From NCBI GenBank assembly GCA_030770535.1, contig JASVEC010000026.1, forward strand, positions 1-64,000: a stretch of 64,000 nt of DNA, given 5' to 3'. The notes below the pieces were generated by a model, which had not been told where the DNA came from, ran no database searches, and saw nothing but the letters and a program-made list of their open reading frames with translations. The stretch comes from Batkoa obscura (taxonomy: Eukaryota > Entomophthoromycota > Entomophthoromycetes > Entomophthorales > Batkoaceae). The position numbers and the translations under genes were made by a program. Below are positions 31,358 through 43,585 of the stretch, piece by piece. The number at the start of each line of letters is the position of its first letter. Position 1 is the stretch's first letter.

Positions 31358-33447
31358 GAGAATGAAAGCTGTGGTCTATGCCATTATTATTATATTTAAG
31401 TATAAAATTAATTGTATCAAGTTATATGAAATTTATATTATAAATAAAATAAATAATCTAGACAATAAATTGGAGTTTTTATTGAGTTATAAAACTTTAC
31501 CACTATCTCTCATATTCTTTTTTCAAGATGTAAATACTATTTTTCTATAGGATTATACTATTACATCCTTTAAAATCTCTTTTTCAGATAAATTTCCTCT
31601 TTTGACTGTTGTTTATCATCCACTGGATAGATGGCCTCAATCGTTCTTTGATTAAGTTTTATCTGGCCTTTAAAAACTGGTCCTTATTTTACAATTATCT
31701 CTTGAAGTAAAACATCAACTAATGTTATTTTTCAAATAGATAAATAAACAAAGTATCAAGCTAAACAGAGAAGTATAATGTTTCTTGTATTAAAGTTAAT
31801 TTAATTCAAGTTGGTGTTTTTTAATTTACTATCAATATATATGAAACATTTAAGAGTTAGCAACATTTTCAAGATTTTTTCTATAAAAACGAATAACTAA
31901 ATGAGCTAAATAATGTAGTTATAAAATTATTAAAATAAAAAACCTTACAAATTTGCATATTATAACTTATTGATAATCTGATTCATTATAAACAAAAATA
32001 GTACAGAATAGAATTTTCAAATTGAGAAGTATTTTTTTGTTTAAGAATTTTACTAACAATCTTTCACTCAAATAGCGCTTAAAAAATGGAAAAAATGATG
32101 AAGCTAAAAAAAACACCCTCAAATAATAGCATTCTATCACCTATTATTTTCTATTAGTAATAATGATAAAATAGTCAACTTTAAATTTTAATATGAGCAT
32201 ATATGAAATAATGTCCTCACTATTGGCATCTAAATATAAAGAAGTTACATTACTCAATCAATTCTAAAAACCTGTAACTAATCGAAAACTTAGCCACAGA
32301 GCGCTAACACTTGAGTTATGTACTAGCAGCTTCAACTTCAACTTTACAATCCGATTTTCATTAGTAATTCAAAATATCAGACATAAAATAGCCCGTTTTC
32401 AAGAAGAACTAAAGTTTGGAAAAATAAAGTTAACTTTAACTAAACTCCGATATTAAAAAAACTGCCATTGCAACTGGCAACTATAGTATATTAACTTTTA
32501 AAAGAATTCTAAATTTTCTAATTCTAGAACAAAAACTATTTAGAGGAACTCAAGTTTGGAAATTCAATTTTCGAAAAGTTTAACAACTATAAATCTATTT
32601 TAAAACCTTCAACCCCAATAATGCCAAGAGGGCTATAAGATAAAAATAAATTGAAGTTGGCAAGGGATAATTAAGTAAACACAAGGTAAATTGACTAATT
32701 TTTAGTTATTACTATAAACTTAATTGTCGGTTTTTTGCATTACTAGCTGAAAATTTGTAATATCCAAAAATAACTATTAATTAGTACGTAACTTTAATAA
32801 AAAATAAAAAGCTCAATAAATTCAATAAATTGAAAAAAAAATAAAAGTAAAATGAAGAATGGTGATGTCATTTTCAAAGAAGAAGCACTATTCATTAAAA
32901 AAAATAGTCATTAACAATTACATAATATCGGTATTATTTAATAATTAGTAATATTAGGAAGATTGTTAGAGTAACAATTATTGCAATTCTATTATGGTCA
33001 TTAATCTTAATATCAATTAAAGTTGATATTTAAATTTCATAATTGATATATCAAGCCTCTGCTTTTATATAATCTAGAGAGGATTGATTGTTAGTTTAAA
33101 CTCTCAGTTAATTTATCCGTATCAATTAGCTATATTGACCAATTATATTAAGACAGTCGATGTTTTAAATTGAAGTTTAATGAATTTTCTATGGGCTTAA
33201 ATTTGAACTAAAATCTCAAGCACCTATTATTGTCCAATCAATAAAAAAGCGGAATAATTTCAATTTTGTTATAAAAATAGCTTAAAATTTCAAAACCCTT
33301 GGCAAATTGAGTTAAGAATTGAAGATTAAATTGGGTGCTTAATAAATCAACTTGAAACTATAAATAACTATCAATTTTCTCCTTTTTATAAATTATTATT
33401 TTATATTTTATACTTAACTAAAAAACAATATCAAAAATACTATAAAA
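31358..33447. other. intergenic with MITE-like copy
   Basis: About 2.1 kb with no credible gene. One element lies at 32021-32126. Otherwise AT-rich. The last 60 bases are an A-rich leader before the DUF4203-like gene. Confidence 0.6.
32021..32126 (-). mobile_element. MITE-like element, diverged ends
   Basis: Core tttaagaattttactaac, aaatagcgcttaaaaaatgg and aaaaaaaacaccctca are clear; the left terminus is eroded. Confidence 0.72.
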
Positions 33448-34182
33448 ATGTTAGGTACATTCAACTTTCATAAAATCACCTTATTCCATTGGATTTGGTT
33501 ATTTTCCACTTTCGTCACCGTTTATGCTCAAGATGCTACCAACCCAAGCACTCCTAGCACCGGTATTTCCGTTGGTCAAATTATTGGAGGAGTTATCTTT
33601 ATTATTGTTGGTCTTATTTTCACTTTTGCTGGTAATCGTATTCTCAAATTCATTATCTTTTTAGCGGGTGGTGCCTTGCTTGCTTATCTTACTTTCCTTG
33701 CTGCTAATGCTATTGTTGACTTTAACACTGCTACTGATGGTCAAAAAATAGGTATTTATGTAGCTATGGGAGTATTAGGATTATTAGGTGGTTTCTTGGC
33801 AGTTTGTATATGGCAATTAGGACTTGCTTTATTAGGTGGTTGTTTAGGTGCTTCTATTGGTTTATTAATTAATAGAACTAATGTTATCCCTGGTAAAACT
33901 GGACAAATTATCCTTGTGGTTGTATTGGCTATTGTATTTGCTATTTTAACCTTTATATTTAGAAATGTATTGGTAATAATTGCTACTGCTGTATTTGGTG
34001 CTACTACCTTTATGATGGGTGTCGATTATTTTGCTAAAACTGGATTCAATACTTTATTCCAAAATATTGGTCAAGGTCCTGCTCCTACTCCAGATGCTAA
34101 GATTTGGGCTATGATTGGATCAACTATTGCCATTGCTATTATTGGTATCTTAGTACAATTTAAAACTAAGAAATCTAGCTAG
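33448..34182 (+). CDS. multi-pass membrane protein, DUF4203/TM7S3-TM198-like
   Basis: 244 aa. A signal-like hydrophobic segment at about 10-27 (HWIWLFSTFVTVYA) is followed by a short Pro/Thr/Ser loop and then six to seven closely packed membrane helices: GQIIGGVIFIIVGLIFTFAG, ILKFIIFLAGGALLAYLTFL, GIYVAMGVLGLLGGFLAV, LGLALLGGCLGASIGLL, GQIILVVVLAIVFAILTF, VLVIIATAVFGATTFMMG and a last helix before KTKKSS. Repeated small-residue GGxLxA/GGxLGA patterns and the layout fit the DUF4203 family (TM7S3/TM198-like) found in fungi, whose function is unsettled. It is convergent with the bestrophin gene, 130 bp away. Confidence 0.78.
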   Translation: MLGTFNFHKITLFHWIWLFSTFVTVYAQDATNPSTPSTGISVGQIIGGVIFIIVGLIFTFAGNRILKFIIFLAGGALLAYLTFLAANAIVDFNTATDGQKIGIYVAMGVLGLLGGFLAVCIWQLGLALLGGCLGASIGLLINRTNVIPGKTGQIILVVVLAIVFAILTFIFRNVLVIIATAVFGATTFMMGVDYFAKTGFNTLFQNIGQGPAPTPDAKIWAMIGSTIAIAIIGILVQFKTKKSS

Positions 34183-34312
34183 ATGAACATTATTGTTATT
34201 TAAATTTATATTAATTGTAAATAAAATTTAATTTTTACTATAAAATATATTATGTTTTTTTACTTGTTTTTATTATTATAGTAAATCGAAAATAATTTTG
34301 TTTATAAACTTA

Positions 34313-35452
34313 TTAATCTTCACCACCGCTAGAAAAAGCATCAGCAGAAGGGCTAGCTGGTCCAGCAATACCAGGGGAAGTAGGTACAGCAGCTTGAGTA
34401 TTTTGTTTGTTTTTATTAAAATGCTCCATAGTAGGTGGAGGTTTACTAGTGATTGCTTTAATTTCCTGTTTTAATAATTGACAATACTCTTCTAAAGGTA
34501 AATCATTATCATCATAACCAAATGGATTTTCAATTTCTTCACCGATATTAATAATACCAAATGAAGTAAATACAACTATCAATACAATTGGAATAATTAA
34601 CATATCTTTAAATTGTTGTTCATTAACTCCAACTGTGTAAAATTTGCCAATTAATTGAAATGGTAAGGTTAAACAAAACAACCAAGTAATTTGAGATAAA
34701 TGTACCGAATAAGCTGTAGGAATCGGGGTTCTTAAGATACGTTCAAATCCAGATAAAGAATCAATTAATGAATTAATATTAGCTATCATAACACTATTGA
34801 CTGGAGGAGCTAATTGATTTTTACCTGCATATTCAGCAATAAAAGTTGATATACAAAACGCAATTTCAATAGGTAAATTAGTAGAACTTACTTCTTCTTC
34901 ATTTTTTTGAATCATTTCTAATTCATTATTAGGATCATTGATTTTATCAGGTAAATCAATAACAGTAGGTTCTAAAGAAGAAGGTACCGAATATCTTGGT
35001 AAATGAGCAATTAGATGTTTTAAATCATTAAACTCTGTACCATATTCACTACGTAAATAATGCTTGATAGCTACTGGATAGGCTATTAATAAATCTAATA
35101 CTTTTTCTTTTGCTACTCGATCTATATTATCTTTTTCTATTACATGGACCCATATATTTCTTGTTAGCGCACGAATAGCTACTGTCATTGTAGACCATAA
35201 CCGACGTCCTTCCCAATACCTATCATAAGCAGTATTCGTTCTAAAGACCAATAACAAGGATAAAACTAAAGTAGTTAATGTGGATAAAAAGTCCTCAATT
35301 TTTAAAGAAACTACATAACGATTAATAAGAACTACAGCGCAAGTCCAAAATAAAAAAAAAGCTAATTTTGGCAAAACATGTTTAATAACAGATCCTTTAT
35401 ATTTTAAAGCTGTAAATTTAAAGGCATTATATTTCACTTCCGATTGTGTCAT
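34313..35452 (-). CDS. bestrophin-family (RFP-TM / UPF0187-type) chloride channel
   Basis: 379 aa single-exon protein. The family hallmark at 69-86, VFRTNTAYDRYWEGRRLW, follows two helices (about 26-45 and 56-70). An INRYVVSLKIEDF stretch precedes the second helix. Two further helices lie at about 250-270 (SQITWLFCLTLPFQLIGKF region) and 285-305 (PIVLIVVFTSFGIINIG). The latter ends in GEEIENPFGYDDNDLPLEEYC, the conserved acidic segment of fungal and bacterial bestrophin homologs. The C-terminal 50 residues are low-complexity Pro/Ala/Ser. The family forms pentameric anion channels; the membrane in fungi is not settled. Length is normal. It is divergent from pICln with a 405-bp shared upstream region. 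Confidence 0.9.
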   Translation of the reverse strand: MTQSEVKYNAFKFTALKYKGSVIKHVLPKLAFFLFWTCAVVLINRYVVSLKIEDFLSTLTTLVLSLLLVFRTNTAYDRYWEGRRLWSTMTVAIRALTRNIWVHVIEKDNIDRVAKEKVLDLLIAYPVAIKHYLRSEYGTEFNDLKHLIAHLPRYSVPSSLEPTVIDLPDKINDPNNELEMIQKNEEEVSSTNLPIEIAFCISTFIAEYAGKNQLAPPVNSVMIANINSLIDSLSGFERILRTPIPTAYSVHLSQITWLFCLTLPFQLIGKFYTVGVNEQQFKDMLIIPIVLIVVFTSFGIINIGEEIENPFGYDDNDLPLEEYCQLLKQEIKAITSKPPPTMEHFNKNKQNTQAAVPTSPGIAGPASPSADAFSSGGED

Positions 35453-35857
35453 TGTAAGTTAAACTAAAAGAAAAGTTAGGAATTTAATTTATTTTTTTTG
35501 GGTTTTAAGGGTTTGTTCCTTTAGAAATTAAAAGTTCAGTTTATCTAATTTATTGGTTTAAGGAGTAATCAATTATGATTTATTATTGGTGAGATAACTA
35601 CATGGCTAAAGAGTAGAGGATTCTTCTTCTTATTATTATATTATATTATACCATATAGTATGTATTATTATATATTGTTGTATAGTCAATATTCTAGTAG
35701 CTCCCACCCTCATCAAAGCAATTAAATACAACCGATTGGTCGAAAAAACTATTTTAAACAGCCAATCAAATCTCCCATATCACTTCCATTCACTTGGATC
35801 AAAAAAAATTCTAAATTTTTATTACATCAAGTTATTTGACTCAACAAATATAATAAA
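35453..35857. promoter_or_regulatory. divergent promoter with inverted CCAAT pair
   Basis: 405 bases between the bestrophin-family gene (-) and pICln (+). A reverse CCAAT (gattgg, 35734-35739) and a forward CCAAT (gccaatca, 35761-35768) lie 22 bases apart, about 95-125 bases before the pICln ATG. CCAAT is the HAP/CBF target in fungi; regulation is inferred. Confidence 0.45.
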
Positions 35858-36768
35858 ATGGTATTAAGTTTACTTAAAAAAGAACTCAATGAAATTGATA
35901 ATGTTGAATTAAATTCCCAATTAAAACTAAAACAATCGGAAGTTACATTAACTATTGAACCAACTCCTGATTTTATTGAATTCGGTGAAGGCACACTTTA
36001 TATTAATGAAAGGTAAGTTTAATGTTTTAACTTAATTTCCATTTCCATTCCAATTGTATTCATGACAATAAAATTATTCTAATTTAATTCATACTAACTA
36101 ACTACCAATTATTAACTCTTCTTTTTTACTTTTTGTTTATTAATATTGACCCCTTTCTTCTTCATTATTAGTTTCTTTGGCTTCTACAGTACAGTGTCCG
36201 AAACTGGGTTTAAATTAGACTATCGTAGTTTAGTTTTACATGCATTAACGATGGATCCAGAAAATCATAAACCAATTTTATATTGCCAAATTAATAAATT
36301 ATTTCAAAGTTTATTGCCTAATGGACATGATACTGGTGATTTAGATGAATTTTCAGAATTGAAATTTACATTTCATTCTGTGGGAGATGGTAAGCATTGA
36401 TACTTTAATATTGATTTTTATTTATATGGGGAGAGGTAAGCAAGGAGATGGAGAAAGGAAAAGAATGAGATATAACTTCTACTAATAGTTTAATCAACTA
36501 ACCACTAGTATTTTTAGCGGAGCCTATTTATATGGCTATTAGCCAATGTCAAGAGTTGTATCCAGATCAAGATAGCGAAAATGAGCAAGAAACTGATATT
36601 AATGAAATGGAATTTAATGGTAGGTACTCTGATGCTGATGGGGAAGGAGATGATATGGAAGTAAGTAATTTTGATTTTGATATGATTTTATAAGGACTAA
36701 TGGATTAGTAGAGAGAAGATCCAATGTTAATAGCACTCGAAAGAGAGTTGGAGAAGGAAGGGAATTAA
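35858..36768 (+). CDS. pICln-like methylosome subunit / Sm chaperone
   Basis: Four exons: 35858-36012, 36172-36389, 36518-36660 and 36712-36768; 190 aa. In eukaryotes pICln holds Sm proteins for PRMT5 methylation and snRNP assembly in the cytosol. The PH-like core is recognisable: GEGTLYINE (strand), then TGFKLDYRSLVLHALTMDPENHKPILYCQI, then DEFSELKFTFHSVGDAEPIYMAISQCQELYPD. The acidic C-terminal region DADGEGDDME is followed by a short tail ending LERELEKEGN. Intron 1 is 159 nt, long for this window. Its 3' site was chosen at 36171 because it yields the usual loop length before TGF; a site nine codons downstream is an alternative. The longest unspliced frame (36146-36400) covers only exon 2. 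Confidence 0.85.
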
Positions 36769-38154
36769 ATAGAATGATAAAGGAGATGAATTGGTAATAA
36801 AAAAGTTACAAAAATCGAAGTAATTTGGATTTATTATCAAATTTTTTAAATGTTTTTTTTAGTAAATATTAATTTTTTTAAGAGTGAATTATTGTTTAGA
36901 AGCTAATAAAAGGTGGATAGAGATTTGGTTAAATAGCTGATGATAAGTGACAATGGAAGGTGATTAAGTTTTTGTATTAAACAACATTGATTAAAAGAAG
37001 TAATTAGAATATTCTTTCAAAGTTGCAGTATTAGTAATGCTAGTACAATATTTAGAAGTCAACTGTTACATAGAAGTTATATATTGGTAAATAGAAGATT
37101 ATAAAGCTATAATGAACGAGTGAATAGTTTAGTACTAAATCACATCGATATTTTATTGTTATAGAATAGTAAGGCTTAAAATGAATATATTAGTTATAAA
37201 TAGAAGAAGTTTAGTGAGGCATATGACTAAGAATTTATAGTGGAAGATTGAATTGTTTGGTATAAAATTGTAAAATTTTTATATTGGTAGAATAATAAAG
37301 GCTTAAAACGAGTATACATTAAACATAAATAATAGCCACAGGCTAACTAATTTTAAAATTTTTAATATAATAAAAGAATACTATATTTTTAAGAAGATAG
37401 TTTAAATATTTTATTTTAATTAGTTAGTGGTTAAGCTATATATTTTATTCATTTTATTCCAAAATTAGTAAAAAATAATATATAAAGTAAGTATGAGCGG
37501 AGGGTTTAAATTGATATTGAAAAAGTAGTGCTTAAACTGAGTATGTATTAGTTGAAAATTGCAGTTATAAATAGATCTTTTTAAGTCTAATATTTTAGTT
37601 TATGAATAATTTGTTTTTTGGAAGAAGTGAAAGGGGTTCAGTTTTTCTATTTATTTTAATACAAACGGTGATTAAAATTCAATATAGAACGCGATAGCTT
37701 ACACTATATTATTAAATTAAAGAATTGCTATATAATGGATAAAGATTAAATGTAATTAAGATTTTTAAATTAATAAATTTGAATAATTTCTATTTTAGAT
37801 TGAATCAATTTCTATTTCTCGGTTATTTTTTCTATTGTTTTTATTAGTATTATATTAATATAATAATGTCAGTCTAATCAACTTCGCTTCTATTGAGAAA
37901 CAAATTCTATTCAAAAAATCGAGTCATATCAATTTGATAGAGTTTAAAAAATAAATAAGCTGATGCATAAAGTAAAGTTGACAGTATTTAAATCAGATAA
38001 ATTCAAACCGCAGTCTTTTAATCTTCTTTTTTAATTAGTTTAAAATTAAAAAATTTTAAACTGTTCTTTTTTGAATTTAATTCTTTTTTTTATCAATAAT
38101 CATAACTACATAAAATCATTACATCAACTCTTATAACTTATTAAAACTCCAAAT
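36769..38154. other. intergenic with diverged direct repeats
   Basis: No gene. Four or so degenerate direct copies of a motif resembling taaggcttaaaatgagtat plus an attggtaaatagaag-type lead-in lie between about 37080 and 37560. The last 100 bases are the A/T-rich leader of the first Zn2Cys6 gene. Confidence 0.5.
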
Positions 38155-39837
38155 ATGCGTCCCCAACGCTCTTGTGTCAACTGTAAAAAAAGAAAACAAA
38201 AATGTGATTTAATGCTTCCGTGCTCCAGGTGCATTAAACTCGGAGTAGAGTGTACCTTTCTATCTAGTAAGCCTAAAGAGAAAGCAAAATTAATCCCAAA
38301 GATATTACAAAAAGATGCAATTCGATTGGAAAAAAAATGGTCTCAATTAGAATCTATGGTCAAAAAATACCATTTGGATGAATTGATAACTGAGAATACT
38401 CCATTATCGGATCCTGTATTAACACCTGAAACTAGTTCTTCTAGTTGTGCAGAATTGGAAGAAAACATGACTGTGAAAAAATTATTTTATTATCCTAGTA
38501 AAAGTAAGATCTATATTTTTATTAATTCAAGATTTAAGTTCACAACATTAATCTAGATATCCCCAAAGAATACCATTTAGTTAATGTATTTTTCGTCTAT
38601 CATCACAACACTTTTCCTTATTTAAACGAAGATCGAGTAAGAAAAATAGTTATTTCAGGAGATGAAAGGGATATGACATTAATCTCCGCCATCTGTTCCT
38701 TTGCTTTAAAAACATATGAATTTTTATTAAATGAAGAAATTTCTTCTATTGATATTAATCCATATTATAAAAAAACAAGACGATTATTAACCTCTAATTT
38801 TAAACCCAGTTTAAGTTTACTACAAGCTACATTAATTTCACATACTATGGAAACGGGTAATGCACATCCCATTAAATCCTCTTGTTTATCAGCAGAATGT
38901 ATTAAAATGGGGCAAATATTGAATTTACATACAATGAATTTGGATTTAGATGCGAGTAAATTAAATGATTATGAAAAAGAAAGAGTTAAAACTTGGATTC
39001 AATGTTTAAATTTGGATCAGTTATCTTCCCTCTTTTGTGGTAAACCAGCATATAATAGATTAACTGATTTAACGTCTATTGATAATGATTTGGTTCATAG
39101 ACTAATTAATTCAAATAGTAATTTCATTTTGGTAAGTAGAGATAACATGAATATTATAATTATAGTTTATTAATGTAATTCTTTTTATATAGAATCGACA
39201 AGAGAGAGAATATATATTATGTCAAATCTTTTATCATATGGTCAAAATCAAGTCCAAATTATTTGAGTTAAACAAAATATTAACAGAAAGGAATTATAAT
39301 TATGAAGAAATGAGAAACAATTTGAAAAAAATTATTGAAAGAATAGATGAAATTAATATAATTGACAAAACTGCTAACCCTCATTTTGATAGTATCAATA
39401 TTAATGAAGCTTTTCATCCTAATATTCATTATCTATCTTATCTCTCTTTATTTACATTTAAACATACATTATCTACAGTGGCTCATTATTTATTATATCA
39501 ATTGTTAGAAACAGGAAGTAGTAGTGATGCTATCGAATCTATTAAACATCACAGTTTAGCTAAAGCAGAAGGTATTGCGTTAATTGAAAAAATTAAAGCA
39601 GCAGAAGAGAGATTTGAGAAACTCCTAATGAACGGTAAAGGTAAAGTAATTTATGCTTGTCATTTTTGCCCAAGTTTAGGAATCGAATGGGCTATGCTTC
39701 CGCATGTCACAGAACAAAATGTGTGTTCTAAGAAGTTTATTGGTTTATGTTCAGATATTTTTAAGGATTTCGGAGTGTTTTGGCCTACTATTAATAACCT
39801 CACATGTAGAAGAAGGATTTCAAATATTAATTTATAA
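38155..39837 (+). CDS. Zn2Cys6 transcription factor, array member 1
   Basis: Three exons: 38155-38503, 38557-39131 and 39193-39837; 522 aa. The N-terminal binuclear zinc cluster C-x2-C-x6-C-x5-C-x2-C-x6-C (residues 7-33, CVNCKKRKQKC...CSRC) binds DNA. A coiled segment follows (KDAIRLEKKWSQLESMVKKY). The middle region contains YHHNTFPYLNEDRVR, LISAICSFALK and LSAECIKMGQILNLH, typical of the fungal-specific regulatory (MHR) domain. It is on the opposite strand to, and more divergent than, the other five; one intron present in them (between the blocks ending AEAIK and starting xGQILGLH) is absent here. Targets unknown. The exon-2 join gives KNIPKEYHLVNVFF, matching the paralogs' LLDIYFKYHH. Confidence 0.88.
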
Positions 39838-39993
39838 AATATATGTCTATTTAATAAGGATTAAAGTTTTGTTTGTTATTAAAATTTTATTTATTTATTT
39901 ATTTTAGCTATTAAGAATAATTTTATCTTTTGGAGTTTAATTCAACATAAATTTCGATCTTGAAAAATTATTTCTTTTTTTATTTAAATTTTA

Positions 39994-40625
39994 ATGCTTT
40001 TCAATTCACTTTTAAAAACCAAATTTATCAATTTACGATCTTTATCAACTTCAAATAGTATTATGAGTGAATTGAAACCTTTGGAAACTTTAATAAAATC
40101 GAAGGTATTATTAATCATGACTATTATAATAAGATAATGGCAATAGCAATTAGGAATATAGTTCTATTTATTGGAATCAATTTTTAACTTTTTTTAGTTA
40201 GAAAAAGCTTATAATCCAACTACTTTAGAGATTGTAAATGACAGTCATAAACATTCTCATCATACTGCTATGAGAGGAGTAACCAGTAAGGAAACCCATT
40301 TTAGGTAAGTAGTTTTATTTATTTAAAATAAAGACAATGTTGTTTTTTAAAATGTAGTATTAATCTTTGTTTTTTTTAAATTTTAGAGTAACTATTGTAT
40401 CTTCTGAATTTAAAGGCAAGGTAAGAATGATTTTAAACTAAATCAAATTTATTTATATAATTGAAATCATAAAACCCACGAAATTATTTTATCTATTTTT
40501 TTAAATATTACATTTAGAACTTAATGCAACGTCATAGAATGATATATAAAACATTAGAAGAAGAAATGCAAGATGGAAAAGTTCATGCTTTACAATTAAA
40601 AACTAAAACTTTGGAAGAGGTTTAA
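39994..40625 (+). CDS. BolA-family protein
   Basis: Four exons: 39994-40104, 40198-40304, 40387-40420 and 40518-40625; 119 aa. Too fragmented to show as a single open frame. Residues 1-23 (MLFNSLLKTKFINLRSLSTS) look like a mitochondrial presequence. The BolA fold then reads LEKAYNPTTLEIVNDSHKHS, HHTAMRGVTSKETHFRVTIV, SSEFKGKNLMQRHRMIYKTL and HALQLKTKTLEEV. RHR-x-x-Y and the HxLxLxTKT end are the family signatures, and the ligand-type histidine of RHR and the loop histidines are present. With monothiol glutaredoxins, BolA proteins act in Fe-S cluster delivery. Because of the presequence, Bol1-like is more likely than cytosolic Bol2. Its 3' part was copied into the regulator array (see relics at 43730 and 49455). 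Confidence 0.9.
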
Positions 40626-41531
40626 ATTAGAGAAAATTTTATTTTTTAATATTATAAAGTATTCTTAATTTTAGTAAATTCTATTATACTACTAAAAGAA
40701 ATTCATTTATGAAGTTTTCAAATATGAATTTAGATTTAACTTTTATTTACAATTGTCATATTTTTCCTTTTACTACAAATTCAATTTAAATATAAATACT
40801 TCTAACTATTCTTCGCATAATAACCTTTTTATGTATATGGGTTAAACTGTTCTCCATCTTCCAACTTTGTCAGGATTACTAACCAAATTGCCTATTTCCC
40901 GAAATCTGATGTCATAATTGATAATGATTAATAAAAATTGGGTCCATTTTGAGAAGTGATATAAAGGAGATTAATATCTGAGTCATTACTAACTTTAATG
41001 ATATATATGGGGGTGTTTTTTTTGGTTTCATCAATTTTTCTATTTTTTAAGCGCTATTTGAGCGGAAATATTGTTAGTAAAATTCTTAAACAAAAAAATA
41101 CATCCCCATGTATTAAATGTGAATAAAAAGTATAGTAAATTAATGTATTTTGTATTCATAGAAAGTATATAAGCGATTAGACCTTTTCCTCTAAAATCTC
41201 TCTTTATTGAGAGTTTCGTTTATTTTCTGAAATAAAAGTAAGCTTTTGACCTTATTAGTTTCGTAGTCTAATCAACTTAGCCTAAAGTATACTATTTATC
41301 TTGTACTTGTTTAAGAAGGCTTTAAACCTTCCCACTACCGTTAATCAAGCATTGGGTTTAGCTCGCCATGGCTTATATCAACTTATAGGTTGGTACACCA
41401 TAGGGCTTAAGGATCTTAAGGATCTTGTGGCTTACATATACGGTACTATCATTTTGAAGTAACTCACAGCTTTCTAGAGCATAGCCATACCAACACAACG
41501 AATCTCAGATCAACATACAGAACCAAACAAT
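40626..41531. other. intergenic between bolA and regulator 2, with MITE-like copy
   Basis: The 3' flanks of two convergent genes. Element at 41005-41111. The bolA 3' flank (ttcaatttaaatataaatac near 40778) has counterparts next to the 3' ends of regulators 3, 4 and 6, which helps define the duplication unit. Confidence 0.6.
41005..41111 (+). mobile_element. MITE-like element, intact young copy
   Basis: Essentially identical to the 28687 copy over about 100 bp. Left TA present; the right flank reads TG in place of TA. Non-coding. Confidence 0.85.
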
Positions 41532-43293
41532 CTAATCCGGAGTAAGTGGCATAATAGAATCAGGTATGTGTACCTTCATCATTTGATTTTTAGCTAAAGG
41601 ATCTTTAATAATTGGATAAAAGACGCTAAACTCTTGTTGTTTTTTTTGACATCCAGCAATGAATTTTTTAGAGCAAGCATTTGTATCCCCCCGATGACTA
41701 AGCATTGCTAATTCTAACCCTAAACAATAACAGAAATGAGAGCCATATATTACTTTTTTGGATTCTTTAGATAGTAGGGTACTATATCTTTCTTCAGTAA
41801 GTATTATTAGTTTGTATAATTTGATGCTGTCTAAGCGTGCTTGAGAGTGGTATTCGATAGATATTAAAAAATCGGCTTGATCGCCTAATTCGGTTATTTT
41901 ATAAATTATAAAGTTAACGAGTAAAGTAAGGGATAATTTAAAAGCAGCCATAGTAAGATTAGAGATAAAAGTATAATCATCGATAGTGGTATGGTCGACC
42001 ATGTTTAATACTTCATCTTCATGTTGGATTGGATATTGGGGAAATACTAGTTTCACGGATATTAATATTTCATTCAACTTTTTATAAATTTCTTTAATGC
42101 TGTAATTTCCATTTTGTAATGAATTATTGATCCAAAAAGCAGAGCTTTTCATTTTTACCATATGATGAAAAAAGTTGACAAATAAATATTCTTCTTCTTT
42201 ACGGCACTATAAATGATTATAATTATTATTATAGCATATTATCATTCTTACTATACTTACCGGTATGGGATGTTTATACATCTGCCCCAAATCTTTACCA
42301 ATAGTATTATCTAAAAGTGGTTCATTATTTTTGGTATGTGATGGTCTCGAATGGAATAAAGAAATTAACATATCTAATGATAAACAATGAGTCCAAGATT
42401 TAATTGATTCCATTTCAATATCAGTTAACTCAGATGGACTTTTAGTAATATCTAAGTTATGTAATCCTAAAATTTGACCAATTCTGAATAAATTATTAAT
42501 TCCTGTACTAAAACTATTCAAACAATATACTTACTTAATAGCTTCTGCGGATATACAAAATGCTTTAAACGGCCTTGAATGGCCCATCTCCAAAAATTCA
42601 AGCAATATCATAGCTTGAAGAACACCTAAACTAGGTTCTTTATGTTGACTTAAAAGGTTACTACTATGTTGAAAATAAGGATTATTGTCAATTTCCAATA
42701 ACGGCAGTTTATTTAAATAATTATAAACTTTTAAAGCGACCGCACAAATAGCGGATATCAATGTTCGGTCCGCTAAATCTTGACTATAAATAATAGAACG
42801 CACCCGTGATTCACATAAAAAAGGTTGCGCTGGGTGATGGTATTTAAAATAGATATCGATAAGTTTTGGTTCGGTTTCTGGGTGTGTTAAGTCATTAATT
42901 ATTAATAAAAACACTATAATTACCTGTATTCATCAACTCCATATTCTTTGTAATGTAGCTTTGTTTTTTAGCAGAATTCATTGATGGCTCATGTATTTGA
43001 TCCTTTTTTGGAGTTGCCAAAATGGAAGGATTAGGATCGTTATTTCCTGGAGGGGAGCTTACAATAGACTTATAATTGTGTAATAACTCTTTCATTTTAT
43101 TCCATTTTTTATTTAGCCTCTTAATATCTTTATCATTGATATCATCCACTAAATCTTCTCTACGATTTAAGTATTTACAATCCATCTCAAGGTTAATGCA
43201 TCTAGTACATGGATAACTTAAATCGCATTTTTGTTTACGCTTGTGACAGCTTACACAACTCTTTCGTGGACGCATTGAACAATTTGATTTCAA
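41532..43293 (-). CDS. Zn2Cys6 transcription factor, array member 2
   Basis: Four exons (minus strand): start to 42924, 42877-42535, 42483-42261 and 42206-41532. The ATG at 43275 gives 530 aa starting MRPRKSC, like the paralogs; an ATG at 43293 would add six residues (MKSNCS). Zinc cluster at residues 7-33 (CVSCHKRKQKC...CTRC). A short coiled segment follows (KDIKRLNKKWNKMKELLHNY), then MHR-type blocks LIDIYFKYHHPAQPFLCESR, LISAICAVALKVYNYL, MGHSRPFKAFCISAEAIK, IGQILGLHNL and the C-terminal EEYLFVNFFHHMVKMKSS. All exons are open, so it is probably functional. It is convergent with bolA. Targets unknown. Confidence 0.88.
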
Positions 43294-43585
43294 AGTGTAA
43301 TTAGCTGACTATTTTTTAAAAGTGAAATTTAGTAAGTTACAATTTGAATTAAGATTAACTGTTTATGGTTAATTTTGGGATTAGGAATAAATTAAAAATA
43401 AATCAATTTAGCCGAAAAATGATAACTTTGATGTCCTTTGGATAGGTACTTTGACAGAATTTTATAGCTTTAATACGCCGATTAGTTTCGTTCTATCTTA
43501 TACAGTCTCCTTTTTTTATATTTTTTACAAATTATATCATATTTTTATAGTATGATACTAGTCAAGAAACGCATTTTATGCAAGT

